Source: Holophagales bacterium (lineage in GTDB: Bacteria; Acidobacteriota; Thermoanaerobaculia; Multivoradales; JAGPDF01). Taken from it: a stretch of DNA of 64,000 nt. The position numbers and the translations under genes were made by a program. The stretch covers positions 4,929,501-4,993,500 of the forward strand of contig CP064972.1 of assembly GCA_016699405.1 (NCBI GenBank), given 5' to 3'. This document shows, one piece after another, positions 19,057-29,177 of the stretch. Below the pieces are notes generated by a model. The model was not told the origin of the DNA and made no database searches. It saw nothing but the letters and a program-made list of their open reading frames with translations. Positions within the stretch are counted from its first letter, which is position 1. Each line of letters starts with the position of its first letter.

Positions 19057-19260
19057 CGCATTCGGAGCGGCTCGGCGGCGGCGCCGGGCTCGGCAACCTG
19101 GGACGGACCCCCAAGGTGCCCTCTCCTTCGCAGCGACACGACGCGAGGGAGGATGCGGTCGCGACCGGCAACGGCGCGGCAACCCAGTGTCCGGGGTGCC
19201 CGACGACCCGCTTCCGATGCACGACTGGAGGCGGGTCTTCGTGTCTTCACGGCCGCCCCG
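19057..19260 (+). ncRNA. Structured metH leader, possible SAM riboswitch (SAM-I/IV-like)
   Basis: Two blocks in the leader each pair a GGCAACC box with a GGTGCC box: 19092-19098 with 19115-19120, and 19178-19184 with 19195-19200. In the first, TGGG and CCCA can form a short P3-like hairpin between the boxes, followed by AAGGTGCC, the arrangement of the conserved SAM-I core. The second (GGCAACCC, then GGGGTGCCCG and ACGACC) is closer to the SAM-IV pattern. Position upstream of methionine synthase suits a SAM sensor. I could not fold a full four-helix junction by hand, and the canonical 5' kink-turn sequence is not clear, so this is a candidate only. Confidence 0.42.
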
Positions 19261-19275
19261 AGAGGAACGACCGGC

Positions 19276-22200
19276 ATGAGCATTCCCGAGCAGGACGGTT
19301 TCGCCATCCCCCGCTGCCCCGACGACCGCGAGGCGCGCACCCAGGCGCTGCTCGCGACGCTCGAGGAGCGGATCCTGGTGCTCGACGGCGGCACGGGCAC
19401 GGCGCTCCAGGGTGCCAACCTGACCGCAGCCGATTTCGGCGGCCCCGGAGCTCGAGGGCTGCAACGAGAACCTCTGCGCCGTGCGCCCCGACGTCGTGCT
19501 CGGCCTGCACACCCACTACCTGCGCGCCGGCGCCGACATCGTCGAGACAAACTCCTTCGGCTCGACGCCTCTGGTGCTCGCCGAGTACGGTCTCGCCCAC
19601 CGCGCCTTTTCCCTCAACCGACGCGCCGCCGCCCTCGCCCGCGAGGCCTGCGCACGCCACGACACCCCGGGGCGGTTGCGCTTCGTCTGTGGCGACCTCG
19701 GGCCGACGACCAAGGCGATCTCGGTGACCGGCGGCGTCACCTTCGAGGAGCTCGCGACGCACTACCGGATCCAGGCACTGGGCCTGATGGAGGGTGGAGC
19801 CGACTACCTGTTGCTCGAGACCTGCCAGGACACGCGCAACATCAAGGCCGGTCTCCTCGGTCTCGAACGGGCCTTCGACGAGGCCGGCTGGCGCCTGCCG
19901 GTCGCCGTCTCGGTGACGATCGAGCCCACCGGCACGATGCTCGCCGGCCAGGACGCCGAGGCCCTTGCCGTTTCGTTGCTCCACGCCGACCTGCTCTATG
20001 TCGGGCTGAACTGTGCCACCGGCCCCGAGTTGATGGCCGACCCGCTGCGCACCCTCTCCGAGCTCTGCCGGACGCGCGTCGCCTGCGTGCCGAACGCCGG
20101 ACTGCCCGACGAAGAGGGCAAGTACCGCGAAGGGCCCGAGCACTTCCGCACCGTCTTCTCGCGCTTCCTCGACGAGGGATGGCTCAATCTCGTCGGCGGA
20201 TGCTGCGGCACGCACGACGGCCACGTCGCCGCGCTCGCCGCCCTGGTGACGGGACGCCGGCCGCGCGCCGTGCCGCACCATCAGCGCGCTCTCGTCTCCG
20301 GCCTCGAGGCGGTCGAGCTCACGCCGGAGGTCCGGCCGCTGCTCGTCGGCGAGCGCACCAACGTGCTCGGCAGCAAGCGCTTCAAGGAGCTCGTCGCCGC
20401 GCGCGACTTCGAGGGCGCCGCCGAGGTCGGACGCGCCCAGGTCCGGGCCGGCGCCCAGGTGCTCGACCTCTGCCTCCAGGACCCGGACCGCGACGAGCTC
20501 GCCGACATGGACGGCTTCCTCGAGCGACTGGTGCGCGTCGTCAAGGCGCCGCTGATGATCGACTCGACCGACGCCCGGGTGATGGAGCGCGCGCTCGCCT
20601 GGTGCCAGGGCAAGTCGGTGCTCAACTCGGTCAACCTCGAAGACGGCCGCGAACGCTTCGACCGCGTCGTGCCCCTCGCCCGGCGCTTCGGCGCGGCGCT
20701 CGTCGTCGGGCTGATCGACGAGCAGGGGATGGCGGTCAGCGTCGAGCGCAAGCTCGAGGTCGCTCGGCGCAGCTATCGGATCCTCGTCGAAGAGATGGGG
20801 CTCGCTCCGGAAGACCTCTGGTTCGATGCCCTGGTCTTCCCCTGCGGCACCGGCGACGAGGCGTACCTCGGCTCGGCGGCCGAGACGATCGAGGCGGTGC
20901 GCGCGATCAAGGCGGAGCTCCCCTTCGTCCGCACGGTGCTCGGCGTCTCGAACGTCTCCTTCGGTCTGCCGCTCGCCGGTCGCGAAGTGCTGAACTCCGT
21001 CTTCCTGTACCACGCCACGCAGGCAGGGCTCGACGCGGCGATCGTCAACACCGAGCGCCTGGCGCGCTACGCCGAGATCCCCGCCGAGGAGCGCCGGCTC
21101 GCCGAACGACTCCTCTTCCTCCGGCTCGGCGACAAGGCCGCTGGCGAAGGGGCGGTGGCCGAGTTCACCGCCCACTTCCGCGGGCGCCAAGCGGCGGCGA
21201 CGGCGCCGCGCGCCGAGCTGCCGCTCGCCGAACGCCTGGCGCGCGCGATCGTCGAAGGGAGCAAGGTCGGCCTGGAGCAGGACCTCGCCGCCGCACTCGC
21301 CGATCCGGCGTGGCCGACGCCGCTCGCCATCATCAACGGTCCGCTGATGAGCGGCATGGCCGAGGTCGGCCGGCTGTTCAACGCCAACCAGTTGATCGTC
21401 GCCGAGGTGCTGCAGTCGGCCGAGGTGATGAAGGCCGCGGTCTCCTTCCTCGAACCGCACATGGAACGCACCGCCGGGAGCTCCGCCACGCGCGGCAAGG
21501 TGCTCCTCGCCACGGTGAAGGGCGACGTCCACGACATCGGCAAGAACCTCGTCGACATCGTCCTGTCGAACAACGGCTTCGAGGTGATCAACCTCGGCAT
21601 CAAGGTGCCTTCCGAAAAGCTCATCCAGGCAGCGCGCCAGCATGCTCCGGACGTGATCGGGCTCTCCGGCCTGCTGGTCAAGAGCGCCCAGCAGATGGTG
21701 GTCACCGCCGGCGACCTGCGCGCCGAGGGCATCGACGTGCCGCTGCTCGTCGGCGGCGCTGCCCTGACCCGCCGCTTCACCCACCAGAAGATCGCGCCGG
21801 CGTACGGGGCCCTCTGCACCTACGCCAAGGACGCGATGCACGGTCTTTCCCTGGTCGAGCGGCTGCTCGACCCGTCGCGGCGCGAGGCGCTCGAAGGCGA
21901 GGTGGCAAGGCTCTCCGAGGAGGACCGTGCGGTGACCCCGGAGCGCGCCGAGGCGGCCTTCCCCACCACGAGCCCGCGACGGTCTGCGGTGCGTCGCGAT
22001 CTCGCCGTGGCGGCTCCGCCGGATCTCGAGCGCCATGTCGAGACGCTCGACCTCGACGCGGTCTGGGCCGAGCTCAACCCGCAGATGCTCTACGGCAAGC
22101 ACCTCGGCCTGCGCGGCGCGGTGAGCCGACTCGCCGAAGCGGGGGACGAGAAGCTCTCGCGCCTGACCGCACTCGTCGACGAGCTCAAGGCGTTCGCTCG

Positions 22201-22789
22201 CGGCGGCGCGAAACCGGGCGCGATGCAGGCCCGAGCCGTGTGGCGCTTCTTCCCGGCGCGGGCTGCCGGCGAGACGCTGACGCTCTTCGACCCGGCGAGC
22301 GGCACCGTCGCCGCGACGTGGGAGTTCCCACGGCAGTCCGGACCCGACGGCCTCTGTCTTGCCGACTACGTGCTCGACGACGACCATGTCGCCCTCTTCG
22401 TCACGACCGCGGGCGGCGGTGTGCGCGACGTGGTCGAAGACTGGAAACGCTCCGGCGAGTACCTGCGCAGCCACGCCTACGCCGCCCTGGCGCTCGAAAC
22501 CGCCGAGGCCGCGGCGGAGCATCTGCATCGCCGCCTGCGCACGCTCTGGGGATTCCCCGACCCGCCCGAGCTCAGCACCCAGGACCGGCTCCAGGCGCGC
22601 TATCGCGGCAAGCGCTACAGCTTCGGCTACCCCGCCTGCCCCGACCTCGCCGGCCAGCGCCAGCTCTTCGCCGCGCTCGCCCCGGAGGAGATCGGCGTCC
22701 GGCTGACCGAGGGCGACATGATGGAGCCCGAGGCGAGCGTGTCGGCTCTGGTGATCCACCACGCCGAGGCCCGGTACTTCGGGGCATGA
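19276..22789 (+). CDS. metH: Cobalamin-dependent methionine synthase (apparent frameshift)
   Basis: This enzyme transfers the methyl group of methyl-tetrahydrofolate to homocysteine through cobalamin. The N-terminus (ILVLDGGTGTALQ) runs in one frame from ATG 19276, with an AGAGGA ribosome site. At the C-run 19443-19446 the coding sense moves to another frame, where PELEGCNENLCAVRPDVV continues the domain. Removing one C restores an open frame of 1170 codons, a normal MetH length. All domains follow: homocysteine domain with zinc ligands (GLNCATGP, GGCCGTHDGH), pterin domain (GERTNVLGSKRFKEL), cobalamin domain with the DVHDIGKN histidine, and the reactivation domain (SFGYPACPD). The rest of the gene looks fully maintained, so an assembly or sequencing error is as likely as a real mutation. 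Confidence 0.9.
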
Positions 22790-22868
22790 GCGCTGCCGGG
22801 TGAAGCTCGTCGCTGCACGATCGCCCGCTTGGCGATAACCTCGTGCTCTGCGAGAGGGAGCCAGCGGA

Positions 22869-23906
22869 ATGGACGAGCGCGACGAGCCCACCCATCCGGT
22901 CGCCCAGGACCTCGACGACACGCAGCAGCTTCCCCCGGAAGCGCTCGTCGGCAGCCCGGCCGGCACCGTGCCGACGGCGAGTGTCGGTCCCGGCACGCCG
23001 CCACCGATTCGCAGCCCCGGAGGCGCGCGTTCGGCGAGTGCTTCGCCGACCGCCGTCGAGCCCCCGCCCGGCGCCGCCGGGAGTCGGGGGCGCACTCACC
23101 TGTCGCCCTGGCTCCTCGGGGGCGCGGCCGCGGGAGCTGCCCTCGCCGCCCTCGTCTGGTTGCTGGTCGCTGTCGTCGGCTCACCCGGGGATTCGCCCGT
23201 GCCCGCCGCTCCCGCCGCCGGACCGCGAGCGACCCCGGCGGCGGCGACCGAGCGACTGCGCGATCGCGATGGCGTGATCACCCTCTACGCCGACGGTCGC
23301 CTCGAGGGCCTCGACGCCGTCGCACCGAACGTCCGTCGTGCCGTCGTCGAGACGCTGCGCGACGGGCGGCTCCCCGACAATCCCGAGCTCGCCGCGGCGC
23401 TGGCCAAGCTGCGCTCGCCCGCGCCCACCGAGGTCGGCGTCGCCCGGCCGATCGCTCCGGTCGGCGTGCGGCTGCTCACCGATCAGCCCCGCTTCTCGTG
23501 GAGCGAGCACCCCGCGGCGGTCGACTACGAGGTAACGATCGTCGACCGGCTCGGCAATCCGCTCTTCACCAGCCCGCGCCTGCGAGCGCTCGCCTGGGAG
23601 CCTCCTCGGCCGCTGCCGCGCGGCCGGCCGCTCGCCTGGCGCCTCGTCACGCGGGTGCGGCGCGGCGAGACCGAGCCCTCGGTCGTCGAAGGGCGCTTCG
23701 CCCTCGTGTCGGCCGAGGACCTCGCCTGGCTCGATCGCGAGATCCGCGCCGCGCGCGACTCGTCGCTCGTCAGTGCCGTGCTCTATGCCGAGCTCGGCGC
23801 GCTCGACGACTGCCACGCTGCGCTCGTCGAGCTGGCGCGGCTCAACCCACAGGCGGTCGTCGTGGGACGACTGCTCGCCGACCTCCAGCGCCGGCGAGGC
23901 GGTTGA
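22869..23906 (+). CDS. Single-pass membrane protein of unknown function
   Basis: This 345-residue protein was not recognised. The first 75 residues are Pro/Ser/Gly/Ala-rich and likely cytoplasmic. One hydrophobic helix (about 78-104, WLLGGAAAGAALAALVWLL) follows, and the rest is probably periplasmic. That part contains a region around 195-265 with a beta-sandwich look (YEVTIVDRLGNPLF, LAWRLVTRVRRGE), as in fibronectin III-like modules of anti-sigma-type proteins. It ends in a helical tail with a TPR-like repeat (LYAELGALDDCHAALVELARL). ATG 22869 has GAGAGGGAG upstream. It sits between metH and a patatin gene that begins within six bases of its stop, so those two are probably co-expressed. Confidence 0.65.
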   Translation: MDERDEPTHPVAQDLDDTQQLPPEALVGSPAGTVPTASVGPGTPPPIRSPGGARSASASPTAVEPPPGAAGSRGRTHLSPWLLGGAAAGAALAALVWLLVAVVGSPGDSPVPAAPAAGPRATPAAATERLRDRDGVITLYADGRLEGLDAVAPNVRRAVVETLRDGRLPDNPELAAALAKLRSPAPTEVGVARPIAPVGVRLLTDQPRFSWSEHPAAVDYEVTIVDRLGNPLFTSPRLRALAWEPPRPLPRGRPLAWRLVTRVRRGETEPSVVEGRFALVSAEDLAWLDREIRAARDSSLVSAVLYAELGALDDCHAALVELARLNPQAVVVGRLLADLQRRRGG

Positions 23907-23911
23907 GCGCC

Positions 23912-24766
23912 GTGTCCGACGGGCTCGCGCTGGCCCTCTCCGGCGGCGGCCTGCGCGGGCTCGCGCATCTCGGCGTTCTCGAAGTCCTCGAACGCGAGGG
24001 GTTGGCGGTGCGGGCCATCGCCGGAACCAGCATGGGCGGATTCGTCGGCGCGCTCCTCGCCGCCGGCGTGCCGCTCGCCACGATCCAGGCCGAGCTCGCC
24101 GGCACCCTCGCGACGCGCCGCTTGCTCGGGCTGCTCGACCTGCGAGTGAGCCGCTGGGGCGTCGCCCTGCGCGGTCGCCGGGTGCATGCCCTCCTGCGCC
24201 GGCTGCTCGGCGGCGACCGTCCGTTCTCGTCGCTCGCTTTCCCTCTGGCTCTGGTCGCTTCGGACCTGAGCAGCGGCCGCGAGGTCGTCCTGCGCGACGG
24301 CCCGGTCGCCGACGCGGTGCGGGCGACGATCTCGGTCCCCGGGGTGTTCGAGCCGGTCGAGCGCGGGAGGATGCGCCTCGTCGACGGCGGACTGCTGGAC
24401 AACCTGCCGGTCGGCGTCGCCCGCTCGCTCAGCGATCGCCCGGTCGTCGCCATCGATGTGCTGCCCTTCTTCCGCGCGAATCGACCCGGGGAGGAGCCGA
24501 GCGTCACGCCGCTGCGCGCCGCACGCTCCCCACAGGGCCTGCGCGACGCGCTCCACCGGTCGATGATGATGATCGCCGAGATGGGCGCTCTGCGCCTGGC
24601 GCTCGACCCGCCCGACCTGGTGCTGCGACCCGCGGTGCCGCCCGACGTCACGCTCCTGTTCGGGCGCCAACGCACGACGGAGATCGTCACCGCGGGACGA
24701 GTCGCCGCCGAGGCCGCGCTGCCGCTCCTCGTCGAGCTCGCCGCGCGGGCGCCGGCCGCTCGTTGA
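23912..24766 (+). CDS. Patatin-like phospholipase (RssA/YlbK-type)
   Basis: This 284-residue serine lipid acyl hydrolase has the full patatin set: the oxyanion loop SGGGLRGLAHLG near residue 9, the nucleophile elbow GTSMGG near residue 37 and the catalytic Asp in DGGLLDNLP near residue 155. There is no signal peptide, so it probably acts in the cytoplasm or at the inner membrane. I use GTG 23912; a TTG at 23903 overlapping the previous stop is an alternative that adds three residues. The substrate cannot be read from sequence. Confidence 0.87.
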   Translation: MSDGLALALSGGGLRGLAHLGVLEVLEREGLAVRAIAGTSMGGFVGALLAAGVPLATIQAELAGTLATRRLLGLLDLRVSRWGVALRGRRVHALLRRLLGGDRPFSSLAFPLALVASDLSSGREVVLRDGPVADAVRATISVPGVFEPVERGRMRLVDGGLLDNLPVGVARSLSDRPVVAIDVLPFFRANRPGEEPSVTPLRAARSPQGLRDALHRSMMMIAEMGALRLALDPPDLVLRPAVPPDVTLLFGRQRTTEIVTAGRVAAEAALPLLVELAARAPAAR

Positions 24767-24796
24767 CGCGAGCAGCCGGCGCGAGCCGAGGAACCT

Positions 24797-26977
24797 CTAC
24801 TCGATCCCGACCTCGTGCAGCAGGTGCTTGGCACCTTCCACCTCGCTCCAGGTCCAGAGCAGGTAGCGGGTGTCGACCTGGATCGAGCGCGTCTTCTCCG
24901 TGTCGAAGAGGAAGTCCGACGCCACGGTGTCGAAGGTGCCGTCGAAGAGCAGCCCGACGAGCTCGCCCTTGCCGTTGAGCACCGCCGAGCCGGAGTTGCC
25001 GCCCGTGGTGTCGACGTCGGAGAGGAAGTCGATCGGCACGTCCCCGAGCTTGGCGTCGAGGTAAGGCGTGCTCTTGCCGGCGCGCAGAGCGCGAATCGCC
25101 GCGAGGAGGCGCTCCGGCGCGTTGAACTCGCCCTTGCCGGTGTGCTTCTCGACGACGCCCTGGAGCGTCGTCTGCGGCAGATAGGCGAGGCCGTCCCGCG
25201 GCGAGACACCCTGGACGCGTCCGAAGGTGACGCGGAGAGTCGAGTTGGCATCCGGTGCCACCAGACCGCCGCGCTGGGCGAGGAGCGCGCGCATGTAGAC
25301 CGGGCGCAGGCGGGTGCGTTTGCCGTCGTCAGCCTTTTCCTTGTCGCGAATCGCCTGGTCGAGCGAGTGGAGGGCCACGGCGAGCTCGATGGCCGGGTCC
25401 TTGGCGGCGAGCAGCTCGGAGGTCGACTTGTCGAAGAGGGCCAGTCGGACCTCCTTCTCGCCGAGCTTCGTTCCCGCGTAGTAGCGGTCGAGGTAGAGGT
25501 CGATCGCCTTCTCCGACGCTTCGCGCGCCATGCCGGCGGCGAGGCCGATCACCTGGTCGAGCGCCTCGATCCGCTGACCCGCCGGGAGCGCGGCCGCCTC
25601 GAGCAAGGTGTAGCGGAAGAACGGCCGATCGAGCCGCGCGTCGTAGGAGCGCTGCATCCGGTCGAGCCCCTCGCGCATCCGACCCCAGTTGCGCTCCTGG
25701 AATGCCGGGTCCCGGTCGAGATCGGGCTTCACCCGCTCGAGCGACTGGCGGTAGATCTGGTTCGCCGTACCGAGCAGCACCGAGCCGCCGTACAGGCCGC
25801 CGAAGACGGCGTCGCGCTCCCGAGTCGTCAGGCTCTCGACGCGCATCGCTTCGAGCGCCGGGAGGATCGAGCCGAACTCCTTCTGCCGCTGCGGATCGGC
25901 GGCGATCCAGGCTTCCAACGCCTTCTGCTGCGCCTCCTTCCGGGCGAGGATGCCGCCGCGCTCGAGCCCGGCGAGCACGCCGACGTTCTTCGTCAGGCCG
26001 TTGTTGAGGCCGCGCTTGCGCGGCTCGGCCTTGATCGCCAGCTCGGGAATCCCCGCCACCGCCTGCTCGAGCAGCGCGAGCTGCTCCTTGGCGCGGCGGA
26101 TCGAACGCGGCAGGGTCCATTCGGTGCGGTCCTTGACCTCGCCGTAGGTCTCGTGGCGCTGCGTGCGGCCTGGATAGCCGGCGACGAAGATCAGCTCGCC
26201 CGGGCTCGCACCCGCCGGCGACACCTTGAGGTAGTGCTGCGGATGATAGGGAACGTTCTCCTTGGCGTAGGCGGCCGGCTTGCCGTCCGGCGCGACGTAG
26301 GCCCGGTAGAAGGAGAAGTCGCCGGTGTGGCGGGGCCACTGCCAGTTGTCCGTCTCTCCGCCGAAGTTGCCGATTCCGGCAGGTGGAGCGTAGACGAGGC
26401 GGATGTCGTTGAGCTCGAGCTGTGCGATCTCGAAGTAGCGCAACCCTTCGAAGAACGAGGCGATCCGGCAGCGCAGGCCGTCCTTTTCACAGGCCGCCGT
26501 GCGCTCTTTGATCCGCTTCTCGACGATGTCGAAACGCTGGCGATCGGTCGCCTTCGGGTCGAGCTTGCCGGTGATCGCCTCGGTGACTTCGGTCACCTTC
26601 ACCGTGACGAAGACGCGCGACCCTGGACCGTTCCAGAGCTCGTCGGCGCGCGTCGCGGCGAGGAACCCGTCGACGATGAGGTTGTGCTCGGGCGTCGCGT
26701 TGTACTGCAGCGACCCCTGGACACAGTGATGGTTGGTGGCGATGAGCCCGTCCGGAGAGACGAACGAGGCGCTGCAGCCGCCGAGCGAGACGATCGCTCC
26801 CATCGGGAAGCCGGTCAGGTCGGCCCAGATCTTCGGGTCGGCAGCGAAGCCCAGCTCCTGGAGTCGTGGCGCGAGGTCGGGGATCTGCTGCGGCATCCAC
26901 ATCCCTTCGTCGGCGACGACGGGCATGGCGCAGAGGAACAGGGCCGCAAGAGCGGCGACGAACGAGGTGATTCGCAA
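24797..26977 (-). CDS. S46 family dipeptidyl-peptidase (DPP7/DPP11-like)
   Basis: This 726-residue exported serine peptidase removes dipeptides from oligopeptides in the periplasm. A signal peptide (ITSFVAALAALFLCAMPVVA) is followed by EGMWMPQQIP. The chymotrypsin-like halves hold the catalytic His (IATNHHCVQG near residue 85) and Ser (TGGNSGSAVLNGKGELVGLLFDG near 650), with a large helical insert between. TTG 26977 is chosen because GGAGG lies seven bases upstream, the chain then begins directly with the signal peptide, and the length matches the family. The longer open frame upstream lacks any family sequence. S46 enzymes occur in diderm bacteria that live on proteins. Confidence 0.92.
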   Translation of the reverse strand: MRITSFVAALAALFLCAMPVVADEGMWMPQQIPDLAPRLQELGFAADPKIWADLTGFPMGAIVSLGGCSASFVSPDGLIATNHHCVQGSLQYNATPEHNLIVDGFLAATRADELWNGPGSRVFVTVKVTEVTEAITGKLDPKATDRQRFDIVEKRIKERTAACEKDGLRCRIASFFEGLRYFEIAQLELNDIRLVYAPPAGIGNFGGETDNWQWPRHTGDFSFYRAYVAPDGKPAAYAKENVPYHPQHYLKVSPAGASPGELIFVAGYPGRTQRHETYGEVKDRTEWTLPRSIRRAKEQLALLEQAVAGIPELAIKAEPRKRGLNNGLTKNVGVLAGLERGGILARKEAQQKALEAWIAADPQRQKEFGSILPALEAMRVESLTTRERDAVFGGLYGGSVLLGTANQIYRQSLERVKPDLDRDPAFQERNWGRMREGLDRMQRSYDARLDRPFFRYTLLEAAALPAGQRIEALDQVIGLAAGMAREASEKAIDLYLDRYYAGTKLGEKEVRLALFDKSTSELLAAKDPAIELAVALHSLDQAIRDKEKADDGKRTRLRPVYMRALLAQRGGLVAPDANSTLRVTFGRVQGVSPRDGLAYLPQTTLQGVVEKHTGKGEFNAPERLLAAIRALRAGKSTPYLDAKLGDVPIDFLSDVDTTGGNSGSAVLNGKGELVGLLFDGTFDTVASDFLFDTEKTRSIQVDTRYLLWTWSEVEGAKHLLHEVGIE

Positions 26978-27105
26978 AGCAAGTCCTCCTTCGGGACGGT
27001 GCGTCCGCATCGGAACCGCCGCCTGTCGGGCAGCGGCATGTCCGGCGATCATCCCCCTTTGAGCGGCGATTCGCACCACCCGTTTTCTCGGGACCCGCCG
27101 GCTGT

Positions 27106-29073
27106 CTAGCGGTTTCCGCTTCCTTCGAGCTCGGCGAGACGCCGCCTCAGGCGCTCCGGGGATCGGGCGTGGGAAGTCCCGTAGCGAAGCAGGCTCAGCG
27201 CTTCGGTGCGCGCTCCACGCGCGGCCAGGAAATCGGCGAGCGCAACGGTCGCGTCCGCGTGCCGCGGATCCCAGGCCAGGGCGCGGCGGAGCGCCGCGAC
27301 TCCCGCCTCGGTCTCTCCTCGTCCGAGCAGGGCGCGCCCGAGATGGAAGGACGCGGCCGCGAGGTTCGGGCGCGCGTCGAGCGCGCGCTGGAGGTGGAGG
27401 ATCGCCTCGTCGACCGAACCCCGGTCGAGCAGCAACCGGCCGAGGTTGAACTCCGCCTCGGGGCGCGGCTCCCGTCCGCCGACCAGAAGAGCGCGAAGCT
27501 GCGCGATCGCTCCCTCGCGGTCGCCCTGTCCGGCGCGGGCGAGCGCGGCCCATTCGCGCGCCTGGGGCTCGTCCGGCGCCCGGCGCAGGGCCGCGGCGAC
27601 GGCTCGCTCTGCCGCCGCGAAGCGCCGGCTCCCGAGCTCGCCGTAGGCGAGATCGAGCCAGGGCTCTGCCGACGCCGGCGCCCGGGCGGCGAGCAGACGC
27701 TCGAGCCGTTCGACGCCAGCAGGGCTTGCCCCCCCGGCGAGGCGCACCACGGCAAGCGCACGGTCGAGCTCGCCCTGACCTCGATCGCTGCCGGAGGGTG
27801 GGTCGTAGAGCTCGACCCCGACGAGTGCCGGCTCCCGTTCGCTGCGAGGCGCCAACGCATCGCGTCCCGGCGGGTGTCGCACGATGCCGTGATCGGTCAT
27901 GACCGCGTGCACGACGTCTTGCGCCCGCCGCTTCGGGAGGTGGCAGGCGGCACAGTCCGCGGCGACGTCGGCGTGTGCCGGCGACGCGGTCGACAGCGTT
28001 CGATGGCAGCCGAGGCAGACGCTGCGAACCCGGGCGGCAAGCTCGGCGGGCGGCGGTCGCCGGTGCGGGTCGTGACAGTCGAGACAGGAGATCCTTCCCC
28101 CGCTCGCCGTGAAGCAGCGGCTTCGCCGCAGGCGATAGGCGTGATGGTTGATCTCGAATCGATCGGCCGCTGGGAGGCCTTCTTCCTCCACCTCGACCAG
28201 GATCCGCCGGTCAGCCAGACGGTCGCCGGGGCGGAACGCAAAGTCCCCCTGCCCTTCCCGCGCGATGCCGGGAAGGGTCACCGAGGGCTGGAGGTGACAC
28301 TGGTAGCAGACCTCTTCGCGCCGCTCCCTGGGGAGCCGTGCCGGATTGACGATCGCTTCGCGGATCTCCGCCGGCGGTCGCCCTCCCGCCCAGGCCCGGC
28401 GTACGTGCTCGGCGCCGGGCCCGTGACAACGCTGGCAGCCGATCCCCTCGCCGAGCGCCTCGGGGAAGCGTTGCGGTGCCCACCGCGCGTCCCCGCCGCT
28501 CTCGTAGGCCGGCAGCGCCGCGTGGCAGGCCAGGCACTCGCGGCGCACCCGGCGGGTGACGCCATCGTGGTCGGGCCGGTCGAACCCGGGCGCCATCCCC
28601 CAACGCCCGCTCTCGGCATACCAGGCGATCGGCAGCTGATAGAGCTCGCCCCCCGGAGTGCGGTAGAGGTAGCTCTTCGCGTGCCGGCCCGAGCCGAGAA
28701 CCCAGTCGACCGGGATCTCCAACTCGTGCATCGGTGCAGCGTCACCGGCCTGCACGAAGCTGCGGAAGACGAGGCTCCCGTCCCGCCAGAAGAGCGAATA
28801 GCGCTGCCCCGACGGCTCGTGGACGAACACCTCACCCAGCGGCCCACCGACGTTGTCCGGTCGCGGAGCCGCGAGCGCCTGCGACATCGCGACCTCACGG
28901 AAGCTCGCCGCGAGGCCGACGTGGCACGGCGTGCATTCGCGGTCGGCGACGAACCCGGTCGGTCCGTCGTCCGCCGCGCGCAGCGGCTCCGCCAGCAGGA
29001 CGACGCCCACCGACCCGGCGAGGACGGAGAGGAGACGCACGGCAAGCGACGGTCGGCGCACGAGCAGGCTCAC
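27106..29073 (-). CDS. Exported seven-heme c-type cytochrome with TPR domain
   Basis: This 655-residue protein has a signal peptide (about residues 1-33) and seven CxxCH heme-binding motifs in the N-terminal 370 residues (CTPCH, CLACH, CQRCH, CYQCH, CLDCH, CLGCH, CAACH). Four or five TPR-like repeats (for example FNLGRLLLDRGSVDEAILHLQRAL) fill the region from about 440 to 630. Proteins with this cytochrome c554/NrfA-like plus TPR layout are periplasmic; their reaction is generally unknown. It begins with GTG 29073. The tetR gene starts 105 bases away on the other strand, so the two share an upstream region containing a TetR operator, which might also affect this gene. Confidence 0.88.
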   Translation of the reverse strand: MSLLVRRPSLAVRLLSVLAGSVGVVLLAEPLRAADDGPTGFVADRECTPCHVGLAASFREVAMSQALAAPRPDNVGGPLGEVFVHEPSGQRYSLFWRDGSLVFRSFVQAGDAAPMHELEIPVDWVLGSGRHAKSYLYRTPGGELYQLPIAWYAESGRWGMAPGFDRPDHDGVTRRVRRECLACHAALPAYESGGDARWAPQRFPEALGEGIGCQRCHGPGAEHVRRAWAGGRPPAEIREAIVNPARLPRERREEVCYQCHLQPSVTLPGIAREGQGDFAFRPGDRLADRRILVEVEEEGLPAADRFEINHHAYRLRRSRCFTASGGRISCLDCHDPHRRPPPAELAARVRSVCLGCHRTLSTASPAHADVAADCAACHLPKRRAQDVVHAVMTDHGIVRHPPGRDALAPRSEREPALVGVELYDPPSGSDRGQGELDRALAVVRLAGGASPAGVERLERLLAARAPASAEPWLDLAYGELGSRRFAAAERAVAAALRRAPDEPQAREWAALARAGQGDREGAIAQLRALLVGGREPRPEAEFNLGRLLLDRGSVDEAILHLQRALDARPNLAAASFHLGRALLGRGETEAGVAALRRALAWDPRHADATVALADFLAARGARTEALSLLRYGTSHARSPERLRRRLAELEGSGNR

Positions 29074-29150
29074 TTCGGGACGAGGACGATCCTACTGTGT
29101 GGACCGAAGCCGAGCGGTGGCCAAGGGATCGGCCTCGCGCCGGGAATACC

Positions 29151-29168
29151 AAGACGACCGGTCACGTT
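29151..29168. promoter_or_regulatory. Operator 1 (TetR-type), upstream of tetR
   Basis: AAGACGACCGGTCACGTT is an imperfect palindrome around GACC/GGTC, ending ten bases before the tetR ATG. A near-identical site lies at the start of the next gene (29830-29847). The position predicts autoregulation. Confidence 0.62.
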
Positions 29169-29177
29169 CTTTTCGTC

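Noticed and set aside
18736..19275. Cobalamin riboswitch upstream of metH
   Set aside because: No B12-box-like GCCACUG; the GGCAACC/GGTGCC boxes point to a SAM-type RNA instead.
19247..23095. Minus-strand open frame of about 1280 codons across metH
   Set aside because: It is antisense to an unmistakable methionine synthase, has a repetitive Arg/Gly/Glu/Ala composition and no recognisable motif: a GC-rich shadow.
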